From SVEL01 sp045123575 (GTDB taxonomy: Bacteria > Bacillota > Clostridia > Lachnospirales > Lachnospiraceae), in assembly GCA_045123575.1 (NCBI GenBank), contig JBGVKG010000008.1, positions 1 through 19,533 on the forward strand: a stretch of 19,533 bases of DNA, in the 5' to 3' direction. A program made the position numbers and the translations under genes. This document shows positions 7,144-13,901 of the stretch, one piece after another (the stretch's first letter is position 1; the number at the start of each line of letters is the position of its first letter). The notes under the pieces are model-generated. The model searched no databases and was not told where the DNA came from. It saw only the letters and a list, made by a program, of their open reading frames with translations.

Positions 7144-7743
7144 TTAAGCTTCTTCTACATATCCAACCAATTCATCTATTAAAGCCCACAGCTCATCTCT
7201 TCCCTGCTTAGTCTCTGATGAGAATGGTATAACTTTAGTCCCTGGTTTTACCTGCAATTTTTCCTTTATTATCTTAACATTTTTCTGTACCTGACTTCTC
7301 TTAATCTTATCAAGCTTTGTAGCTATGATAATAGGCTCATATCCATTATGCACCACCCAGTCGTACATATCCTTATCATTATTACCTGGCTCATGACGTA
7401 TATCGATAAGAAGAAATACTGCCTTAAGCATTGGAGACTTTTGAAGATAATTCTCTATCATCTTTCCCCATTTTGCCTGTACCTCTCTAGATACCTTAGC
7501 ATATCCATAACCTGGAAGGTCAACACAATACATAACATCATTGATATTATAAAAGTTAATGGTCTGTGTTTTTCCTGGCTGTGCAGATGTTCTTGCAAAT
7601 GATTTTCTATTAAGAAGTGCGTTTATAAGTGATGACTTACCTACATTCGACTTACCTGCAAAAGCTATCTCTGGCTTATCATTTTCAGGTAAAGTACTGG
7701 TGATACCACACACTGTTTCCAATTCAAGGCTTCTTATTTTCAT
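7144..7743 (-). CDS. ysxC: Ribosome biogenesis GTP-binding protein YsxC/EngB
   Basis: YsxC (EngB, YihA) is an essential TRAFAC-class GTPase that acts in late assembly of the 50S subunit. Numbering from the ATG at 7743, the G1 loop is GKSNVGKS (30-37), the G2 threonine lies in QPGKTQTINFY, G3 is DLPGYG (75-80) and G4 is TKLDK. The ORF can be extended to a TTG at 7764, but an AGGAGATAACAAT ribosome binding site lies just before the ATG at 7743. That start gives the expected 199 aa. The gene follows sigF by about 75 nt on the same strand and ends at the bidirectional terminator at 7101-7134. Confidence 0.96.
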   Translation of the reverse strand: MKIRSLELETVCGITSTLPENDKPEIAFAGKSNVGKSSLINALLNRKSFARTSAQPGKTQTINFYNINDVMYCVDLPGYGYAKVSREVQAKWGKMIENYLQKSPMLKAVFLLIDIRHEPGNNDKDMYDWVVHNGYEPIIIATKLDKIKRSQVQKNVKIIKEKLQVKPGTKVIPFSSETKQGRDELWALIDELVGYVEEA

Positions 7744-7818
7744 ATTGTTATCTCCTGTATTCAATCATAATAATTATGAAACTGCTACGCATATACTACC
7801 ACATACTTTCAAAAAAAT

Positions 7819-8532
7819 CTAGGCTTCCATTCTTTCTCTAAGATGTAGCAATATTTTTTTCTCCAATCTGCTAACTTGCACCTGACTAATTCCCAACCTG
7901 TCCGCTACCTGCATCTGAGTCTGTTCACCAAAATAACGCATACCTATAATATCTCTTTCTTTTTGTGATAATTCCTCTAGTAAATTCCTTAAGACCATAT
8001 GGTTTTCAACTTTTTCTTCCTCTTGTTCTCCTGCTATTTGGTCTCCAAGACAGACTTCTCCTCCATCATTTTCATAAACTACACGATGTATAGAATCTAC
8101 CTCTCTATTTGCTTCCATAGTCATAACTATTTCCTCTCTCGTAAGTTCTACCCTCGTAGCAATCTCATCTACAGTAGGCTCTCTTCCTAGCATAGACGTA
8201 AGTTCTGCCTCCACCGTCTTTATTCTCCATCCATTTTCTTTTAGACTTCTAGAAACCTTTACCATTCCGTCATCTCGTATAAATCTTTTTATCTCGCCCA
8301 ATATCATAGGAACAGCATAGGTAGAAAACTTAACGTCAAAGGACATATCAAACTTGTCTATAGCCTTAAGTATGCCCACACAACCTATCTGAAATAAGTC
8401 CTCTGCATCATATCCTCTCCCTGTAAATCTTTTAACCATACTCCATATCAATCCTGTATTTTCAAAAACCAACTGGTCCCTGGCCTCTTTATCTCCTTGG
8501 TGCGCTTTCATAATCAACTCCAAGTTATCCAT
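7819..8532 (-). CDS. sigF: RNA polymerase sigma-F factor, forespore-specific
   Basis: Sigma-F is the first compartment-specific sigma factor of sporulation. It is held inactive by the anti-sigma factor SpoIIAB until septation. The 237-aa protein has sigma region 2 with DLFQIGCVGILKAIDKFD (46-62) and FSTYAVPMILGEIKRFIRDDG (69-89), the hallmark of the sigma B/F/G group. Region 3 is at about 100-145 and region 4 ends in a helix-turn-helix (about 204-226, TQMQVADRLGISQVQVSRLE). The preceding spoIIAA-spoIIAB genes make it sigma-F rather than sigma-G. A strong GGGAGG lies in the end of spoIIAB, 16 nt before the ATG. That is too far for ideal use and suits instead a four-codon minigene at 8525-8539 that overlaps this start. 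Confidence 0.96.
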   Translation of the reverse strand: MDNLELIMKAHQGDKEARDQLVFENTGLIWSMVKRFTGRGYDAEDLFQIGCVGILKAIDKFDMSFDVKFSTYAVPMILGEIKRFIRDDGMVKVSRSLKENGWRIKTVEAELTSMLGREPTVDEIATRVELTREEIVMTMEANREVDSIHRVVYENDGGEVCLGDQIAGEQEEEKVENHMVLRNLLEELSQKERDIIGMRYFGEQTQMQVADRLGISQVQVSRLEKKILLHLRERMEA

Positions 8533-8539
8533 AGGACAT
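8525..8539 (-). other. Four-codon minigene overlapping the sigF start
   Basis: On the minus strand ATG TCC TAT GGA TAA (Met-Ser-Tyr-Gly-stop) begins 9 nt after a GGGAGG site and terminates across the sigF initiation codon (ATGGATAA). In the sigF frame, two TAA codons lie directly upstream, so sigF cannot start earlier. Ribosomes loading at the strong site would meet this ATG first. Whether it is translated is unknown. Confidence 0.35.
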
Positions 8540-8541
8540 TA

Positions 8542-8967
8542 TTATTTGCCTCCCTTTATAATCTTCGACATATGTACCGTGGTCCCCTTACCTATAGCAG
8601 ATTCTACCGTCAATTCATCCATAAATATTTCCATAAATGTAAATCCCATACCAGAACGCTCCTCATCTGGCTTAGTTGTATACAACGGTTCTCTTGCTCT
8701 TTTTACGTCATCTATACCTTTTCCATAATCTTCCACTGTAATTGTCACTGTATTATTATCTATTTGCACATTTAGAGAAATAATCCCTTCATCACTATCA
8801 TATCCATGTACTACAACATTAGTAACAGCCTCAGAAACGGCTGTTTTTACATCATTTATTTCCTCTAATGTTGGATTGATTCTTGTTATAAATGCTGCCA
8901 CAGCAGCTCTAGCAAAGGCTTCATTGTCTGCCTTACTTTGTATTTGCATTTTTAATGTATCTGCCAT
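8542..8967 (-). CDS. spoIIAB: Anti-sigma F factor SpoIIAB (serine kinase)
   Basis: SpoIIAB binds and blocks sigma-F and also phosphorylates SpoIIAA, using a GHKL-type ATP-binding fold. At 141 aa the length is standard. The N box is SEAVTNVVVHGYD, with catalytic Glu46 and Mg-coordinating Asn50. The G1 box is DYGKGIDD (80-87) and the G2 box is GMGFTFM (106-112), with the ATP-lid residues between. The N-terminus KMQIQSKADNEAFARAAVAAF also matches the family. A GGAGGTAATAAT site precedes the ATG. It lies 15 nt after spoIIAA and 9 nt before sigF in the standard spoIIA order. Confidence 0.97.
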   Translation of the reverse strand: MADTLKMQIQSKADNEAFARAAVAAFITRINPTLEEINDVKTAVSEAVTNVVVHGYDSDEGIISLNVQIDNNTVTITVEDYGKGIDDVKRAREPLYTTKPDEERSGMGFTFMEIFMDELTVESAIGKGTTVHMSKIIKGGK

Positions 8968-8982
8968 ATTATTACCTCCTTA

Positions 8983-9285
8983 TTATCGTTCCACAAGTTT
9001 ATGAAGACCTGATAATGTAATTATCCTTTCAACATTTTCGCCTACGTCACGTACATATATCTTTCCGCCAAGCGGATGCACCAGTTTGTATCTTCCTGTA
9101 ATCATTCCTATACCAGAGCTATCCATAAATCTGGTCCCCTTAAAATCAAACTGTATATTTCTAACTTGTCCTGAGTACACTGCATTATCAGCTATTATCT
9201 TAATGTCCGTTGCTACCTTATGGTCTAATTCTTCTGGTACTTTAATAATAATCGTTTCTCCTTCAAATCTATGAATTATTTTCAT
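8983..9285 (-). CDS. spoIIAA: Anti-sigma F factor antagonist SpoIIAA
   Basis: SpoIIAA is a STAS-domain protein that, when unphosphorylated, pulls SpoIIAB off sigma-F. The phosphatase SpoIIE, not in this window, reactivates it. The 100-aa sequence carries the phosphorylation motif MDSSGIGM. Ser56 corresponds to the phosphorylated serine of Bacillus SpoIIAA (Ser58), preceded by Asp55. A GGAGGAGAAACT site precedes the ATG. It is the first gene of the spoIIAA-spoIIAB-sigF operon. Only about 35 nt separate the upstream terminator from its ribosome binding site, and no clear sigma-H promoter is visible there. Confidence 0.96.
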   Translation of the reverse strand: MKIIHRFEGETIIIKVPEELDHKVATDIKIIADNAVYSGQVRNIQFDFKGTRFMDSSGIGMITGRYKLVHPLGGKIYVRDVGENVERIITLSGLHKLVER

Positions 9286-9320
9286 AGTTTCTCCTCCTTT
9301 TTAAAACTTTTCTGTATAAT

Positions 9321-9358
9321 GAAAAAAGAGATACCAGTCTCAAAACTGTTATCTCTTC
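9321..9358 (-). terminator. Rho-independent terminator of the TPR-protein operon
   Basis: On the minus strand AGAGATAACAGT and ACTGGTATCTCT pair, with one mismatch, around TTTGAG and are followed by TTTTTTC. It sits about 27 nt after the TPR gene stop and just before the spoIIA operon. It should separate the fapA-like/folC/TPR unit from the sporulation genes. Confidence 0.85.
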
Positions 9359-9384
9359 TTAAGTACAATATTTATTATATACCG

Positions 9385-10782
9385 TTAATCAAGCCATCCT
9401 CTTGCCCATTCAGCCCATTCCGAATTAGGTGCTAGCTCTATAACCTTATTAAAACATGCTATAGATTTTTCGTTGTTCTTATTTCCATTATATGTTCTAT
9501 AACACTTACCCAAGTTATACCATAAACCTACATTATCTGGCGAAAATACTACCGCTTTTTCAAACGCTGGTATAGCAGTTTCATATTTTCCTGCATTAAA
9601 TTCCTGATATGCAAGATTATTATAATGGTTACCTGCTGTACTATAAGTCAAATTACAAAGATTAGCATGTGCATCTTTGAGAGCCTGTGTGTTAAGCTTT
9701 GTCACATCTATAGTATACAACACATCTGCTGCACCTACTATATCAGTAGCAAAATACTTAGCAGACGCCGCCAATATACTGTCATATACTGTAGTATCTA
9801 CCTGTGCTGCCAATGTCTGGTCTAGCTGATTCTGTATGCTTGCCTTTTCATTTATAAGATTTTCAACCTGTCGTTCAAGATTACTTATCTGAATATTCAA
9901 CATTGCAACCTTATCTACATATTCAGAAATGGTATCCTTATTCTCTGAATTTGAATTCATCTCTCTAGCTGGTAACACTACAAAATAAATCATAGCTGCA
10001 CCGATAATAATACCAACAACTATATTAAGGAATGTTAACAATCCATAATTTACCTCTCTATATGTACTCTTTGGAATTATTACATCATTACCACTTAAAG
10101 AGTCTCTTTCATTTAACTCGGCTACTGTCTTTGGAGGTTTCTTACTTGTTGTCGTTTTAGCGTTCTTTGCCTTTTTCTTACCTATCTCGTCCAAATACTT
10201 AAGTGTCAATGTATTATTAACATCTATAGCCGCTGCCTTCACAAGTATCTTGTAGGCTTTGTCATTTTCATTACGCTTCATATACAAAAGCGCAAGCAAC
10301 TGCTGTGCCTTAAGAAAATTAGGATTCATAGTCAGTATCTTCTTTAACTGAATAACTGCAACATCCTCGCTTCCCTGTCCCGCAGCTTCCAAAGCAAGAT
10401 TATATTTCTTAATAGATTGGTTCATCTGATTAAGCTTCGTAGGATTTGATTGAACTTCCTTTAGATAAATGTCTGCAACATTCTTCTCTGGCTTAATATT
10501 TTTACTTATAACCCATTCACTAAGAGCCGCAACGCACTCACCCATTTCATAATATACTAGTCCAAGAAGATTTCTCGCCTTGACATTTTTCTTGTCAATA
10601 CGAACACTCCTACGCAAAATATCTGCTGCACCAGATAAATCTCTGACACGAGCCTTTGCAAGACCCATATTATAATATGTGTTGGACAATTTTACTATTT
10701 TTTTGTATAAAGTCACGTCAGTTCCACAGCTATTACAATAATCTGTCTCTGACAAAACACTATTACACTTATAGCATCTCAT
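9385..10782 (-). CDS. Zinc-ribbon, TPR and coiled-coil membrane protein
   Basis: This 465-aa protein is of unknown function but has clear parts. An N-terminal zinc ribbon has Cys3, Cys6, Cys16 and Cys19 (CYKC, then CNSC). TPR-type helical pairs cover about 28-100 and 125-200. A Lys/Thr-rich linker (about 201-220) leads to one transmembrane helix (about 246-271), then a coiled coil (about 282-325). The C-terminal domain has further TPRs, including YNNLAYQEFNAGKYETAIPAFEKAV. The N-terminal half is expected in the cytoplasm and the TPR tail outside; the positive charge before the helix supports that topology. TPRs suggest a scaffold for protein partners. The start has an AAGGAG site inside the preceding 46-codon gene, four nucleotides away. 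It ends at the terminator at 9321-9358. Confidence 0.85.
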   Translation of the reverse strand: MRCYKCNSVLSETDYCNSCGTDVTLYKKIVKLSNTYYNMGLAKARVRDLSGAADILRRSVRIDKKNVKARNLLGLVYYEMGECVAALSEWVISKNIKPEKNVADIYLKEVQSNPTKLNQMNQSIKKYNLALEAAGQGSEDVAVIQLKKILTMNPNFLKAQQLLALLYMKRNENDKAYKILVKAAAIDVNNTLTLKYLDEIGKKKAKNAKTTTSKKPPKTVAELNERDSLSGNDVIIPKSTYREVNYGLLTFLNIVVGIIIGAAMIYFVVLPAREMNSNSENKDTISEYVDKVAMLNIQISNLERQVENLINEKASIQNQLDQTLAAQVDTTVYDSILAASAKYFATDIVGAADVLYTIDVTKLNTQALKDAHANLCNLTYSTAGNHYNNLAYQEFNAGKYETAIPAFEKAVVFSPDNVGLWYNLGKCYRTYNGNKNNEKSIACFNKVIELAPNSEWAEWARGWLD

Positions 10783-10786
10783 TTAC

Positions 10787-10927
10787 TTAATTCTCCTTGG
10801 TTTCCTTCATCATTTCCAATAATATATCTGTAAGGTCTGTAACATTATTATTGTATATAGCATCCTCTGCCTCATCTACTTCTAAGCTTGGATGAAACTT
10901 CTTTATCTCTTCATCAAAGTTAATCAT
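10787..10927 (-). CDS. 46-aa acidic protein between folC and the TPR gene
   Basis: A 46-codon ORF begins MINFDEEIKKFHPSLEVDE and ends LLEMMKETKEN. It is acidic, has no Cys, no signal and no membrane segment, and is predicted to be mostly helical. I do not recognise a family. Evidence that it is real: its ATG overlaps the folC TGA in the classic ATGA coupling arrangement, and a strong GGAGGT lies 7 nt upstream inside folC. Its stop is four nucleotides from the TPR gene start, and its own last codons contain that gene's AAGGAG site. It fills the whole gap between the two genes. It may be an interaction peptide for the TPR protein, by inference from position only. Confidence 0.72.
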   Translation of the reverse strand: MINFDEEIKKFHPSLEVDEAEDAIYNNNVTDLTDILLEMMKETKEN

Positions 10928-12225
10928 AATCGTACCTCCGTATCGTTTAACTTCTTTATCTCTCCTACCATATAAAGTGAACCTACACAGAATAAATAAT
11001 CCTCTGTTCCCTTTAGTTCCACTCCATATCTGTACGCATCCTCCAATAAGTTAAAGGTATGCACAGGTTTACCTGAAGTTTTAAGATATTCTGCAAGCTC
11101 ATTCACTGCTGTAGCTCTGGCATTCATAATAGGTGCAACTAAAAATCCCTTAACTCCATCTATCTGTTCTATAAGGTCCATCATCTGATAATATTCCTTT
11201 TCCTTAACAACAGTAAACAGTATATATACACCTACTTGCTCCTTTGCTACAAGCTCTGCTACATAATTCTTAAACTGTAACACTCCATCGTAATTATGGG
11301 CGCCATCTAGATACACTCTAGGACTTATCTGTTCCATACGCCCTGGCCATCTTGCATCTCTTAATCCTGCCAACACTATCTCTTTATCTATGTATGGCAT
11401 ACTCTCTTCAATAGCGCTCACCACTAGTGATGCATTCCATGCTTGATATTCCATAACAAATGGAATGGACAAACATCCGTATTTATCATACCCTCTGCCA
11501 AGGGAAAAATCAATAGAATTATTGGTTTTACTTTCTATTTTAATACAATCTTTTTTTACACAAATCGCCTTTGTTCTTCTTTCTCTGGCAGTATTCTCCA
11601 TAACCTTAGCTACTGCTTCATCCTGTCCCCAATATATAACTGGTGCATCTTCTTTTATAATTCCTGCCTTCTCATAAGCTATACTTTCTATATCCTCACC
11701 TAATATCTCCATATGGTCTTTGCTCACTGAAGTTATTATGGATACAATTGGTTTCTCAATGATGTTTGTAGCATCTAAGCGTCCGCCTAAGCCAACTTCA
11801 AGTATAACATACTCTACCTTTGCTCTAGCGAAAGCAACTAAGGCAACTATAAGCATATACTCAAAAAATGATGGATGTTCTCCACCATCTGACATAACTA
11901 TCTCCACAGCTTTTCTAGCCTCCATATACGCCTCTAAGAATGCTTCATCAGTCACATTTATACCGTTTATGCGTATACGTTCATTTATCTTGATTAGATG
12001 TGGAGAAGTGAACATTCCCACACTATATCCTGCCTTGCACAGTATGCTATTCATAAAAGCGCATGTGGAACCCTTACCATTTGTACCCGCCACATGCACC
12101 ACTTTAAAGCTTCGGTCAGGGTTCCCAAGCTTATTTAAAATCTCTCTTAAATTATTATTATTTTTATTCTTAGTAAACTTTGGAATATCTAATAAATACT
12201 CCACTGCTTCATTATATGAGCACAT
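10924..12225 (-). CDS. folC: Folylpolyglutamate synthase / dihydrofolate synthase
   Basis: FolC adds glutamate residues to tetrahydrofolates, and in many bacteria also joins glutamate to dihydropteroate. It is an ATP-dependent Mur-ligase relative in the cytoplasm. The 433-aa length fits. The P-loop is HVAGTNGKGST (44-54). GLGGRLDATNI, ITSVSKDHMEILG and the C-terminal DGAHNYDG are diagnostic. An Asn-rich stretch (KNKNNNNL, about 19-26) is encoded by a low-complexity AAT run near the N-terminus. A GGAGGAGAGTT site precedes the ATG. No other folate gene is nearby, so dihydrofolate synthase activity cannot be judged. It follows the FapA-like gene by 44 nt and overlaps the next small gene by four bases. 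Confidence 0.95.
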   Translation of the reverse strand: MCSYNEAVEYLLDIPKFTKNKNNNNLREILNKLGNPDRSFKVVHVAGTNGKGSTCAFMNSILCKAGYSVGMFTSPHLIKINERIRINGINVTDEAFLEAYMEARKAVEIVMSDGGEHPSFFEYMLIVALVAFARAKVEYVILEVGLGGRLDATNIIEKPIVSIITSVSKDHMEILGEDIESIAYEKAGIIKEDAPVIYWGQDEAVAKVMENTARERRTKAICVKKDCIKIESKTNNSIDFSLGRGYDKYGCLSIPFVMEYQAWNASLVVSAIEESMPYIDKEIVLAGLRDARWPGRMEQISPRVYLDGAHNYDGVLQFKNYVAELVAKEQVGVYILFTVVKEKEYYQMMDLIEQIDGVKGFLVAPIMNARATAVNELAEYLKTSGKPVHTFNLLEDAYRYGVELKGTEDYLFCVGSLYMVGEIKKLNDTEVRL

Positions 12226-12269
12226 AACTCTCCTCCGAGCCTTTTTTTCTAATGCTCATCTATCTTTTT

Positions 12270-13646
12270 CTAACTTAGATGGCACTTTTTAGTAAGTATT
12301 TTATCACCTTTTCTGATAAATACAATATCTCTATATTCATCATTTATATGTGTATGTAATCCATCTATAACTATAGATACTCCTGGATATACAACCTCTT
12401 CTGCTATAATCTCTGCGTACTTACCGATTTCTATACGTCTAGTCATCTCATCTAGTATCTCTCGCAATCTATACACTTCTGCTGTTCGTTCAATCTTTGT
12501 ACGAACTAACTGCATAATCAGCTTGTCATTTTTTTCCTGCTTTTGGTTCATAAGTTCAAGAGTTTTCTCTATCTTATCTATCTCCTGCTCTATCTCCTTG
12601 AGCTCTCCCATCATTTTTCCATGAGTAGTTACACACTCGGGCTCTATGCCAACTACAAGTTCAGTCGTAACACCTACTTCACTTCCTATTTTTCTAGTCT
12701 TTATAGTTCTATTTGCCTTCAGTCTGCCACCAACTATAGTAGATGTCTTTCCAAATATATTAATATCACTAAATGCACTAACATTACAGTTTACTATGGC
12801 ATCCGCCTGTACCGCATTATTTGCATTTATAGTTGCATTCTCTATAAATAATGCATATACATTTTGTCCTGCTGATATAACAGCCTTTCCTCCACCTAAT
12901 ATCCCACCGCGAACAAGCACATCCTTGCCTGCCTCTACATTAGCAGCCTCTACCAGCTTATTTACAGTTATATTGCCCGATGCTTTTACAGTCATACCAG
13001 CCTTGATGCTACCCATTATCTCTAAGTCACCTTTGAAATCAATATTACCGGTAGACAAATCTACATCTCCTGATATGACATGCTGAGCCGAAATAGTTAA
13101 AACACCCATAGATAATTCTATCTTACCATTAAATAATGCATAATAGCTCAATCCATCCTCAGATACGCTAAAACCCTTACCTCGCAAAGCTGGTAAATCT
13201 CTACACTTTGCTGCCAAGAGTACCTTTCCCTTTATATCATATCCATTTGTCCCCTCTACTTTTGGAACATACTTTGCCACTAACTGTCCTTCTCCAACAG
13301 TTTCTATAAGACTCAGATTGTAGTAATCCACAGAACCATCTGGCATCAACTTAGGTTTCTTGCTAGGTGAAGTATTAAACTTAAAATCATAATACCCATC
13401 CTTGCCATCTATAGCTGGTGCGCCAAACGCAACTGTCACCATCTTGCCAAATTCACGTTGATTAATCATTTCCATAATGACAGACGGCTTAACACCCATA
13501 ATAATCTGTTCTTTTTGTTTCATATATGCAATTATTTCATCCACATCATAAATAGACGTATCCTCCACCTCTGCAAGGTACAAATCCGCCTCCATATGAT
13601 CATCCGATACAAATATCGTTACATATTTTTCTAAATCAGTTGCCAT
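12270..13646 (-). CDS. FapA family (DUF342) protein
   Basis: The protein belongs to the FapA/DUF342 family, whose members include Vibrio FapA, implicated in polar flagellar assembly; most have unknown roles. The 458 aa start with an alpha/beta region (about 1-165). A long run of short beta repeats rich in Gly, Ala and Asn follows (about 165-320, for example GDLEIMGSIKAGMTVKASGNI and GKDVLVRGGILGGGKAVISAG), predicting a right-handed beta-helix or polymer-like strand stack. A coiled coil lies at about 340-405 (ELKEIEQEIDKIEKTLELM), with a short beta tail. An AGGTGATTGG site precedes the ATG. No flagellar gene occurs in the window, so a flagellar role is not supported by context. It is the first gene of the unit leading into folC. 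Confidence 0.88.
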   Translation of the reverse strand: MATDLEKYVTIFVSDDHMEADLYLAEVEDTSIYDVDEIIAYMKQKEQIIMGVKPSVIMEMINQREFGKMVTVAFGAPAIDGKDGYYDFKFNTSPSKKPKLMPDGSVDYYNLSLIETVGEGQLVAKYVPKVEGTNGYDIKGKVLLAAKCRDLPALRGKGFSVSEDGLSYYALFNGKIELSMGVLTISAQHVISGDVDLSTGNIDFKGDLEIMGSIKAGMTVKASGNITVNKLVEAANVEAGKDVLVRGGILGGGKAVISAGQNVYALFIENATINANNAVQADAIVNCNVSAFSDINIFGKTSTIVGGRLKANRTIKTRKIGSEVGVTTELVVGIEPECVTTHGKMMGELKEIEQEIDKIEKTLELMNQKQEKNDKLIMQLVRTKIERTAEVYRLREILDEMTRRIEIGKYAEIIAEEVVYPGVSIVIDGLHTHINDEYRDIVFIRKGDKILTKKCHLS

Positions 13647-13775
13647 CCAATCACCTTCTGTCTGCTATATTGTTAGTTTATTTTATCATCACGTCACTGT
13701 TATATAATAAATATATCATTAATATCGACTTTTTCCACTTTTTCTGTATATTTATAAGCTATTTTTTTAATTTTA

Positions 13776-13816
13776 TTTAACCTAAATTTAACATTGCTAT
13801 GTGCTAGATTTAATAT
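13776..13816 (+). promoter_or_regulatory. Candidate promoter with PhoP-box-like repeats, Na/Pi cotransporter
   Basis: This lies in the 255-nt divergent gap 13647-13901, which holds no gene. TTTAAC occurs at 13776-13781 and again at 13787-13792, 11 bp apart, with a looser TTTAAT at 13766. TTAACA (13788-13793), a 17-bp spacer and TAATAT (13811-13816) form a plausible -35/-10. PhoP-type response regulators of the Bacillus type bind TTAACA-like hexamers with 11-bp spacing, and a phosphate transporter follows. In so AT-rich a region the repeat could be chance. For the minus-strand fapA-like gene, TGATAAAAT near 13680-13688 is a possible extended -10. Confidence 0.42.
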
Positions 13817-13901
13817 TCATAAGATAAAATCCATTGTGTAAACTTTATTTTAAAAGTTAAAGCTTTTTAATTTAAAAAACATATAGCGAAAGGAACATAC
13901 T

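Noticed and set aside
7744..7764. TTG start for ysxC adding seven residues
   Set aside because: The added codons contain the AGGAG site used by the ATG at 7743.
11720..12292. 190-aa plus-strand ORF opposite folC
   Set aside because: It is antisense to the folC P-loop region, with no ribosome binding site or recognisable domain.
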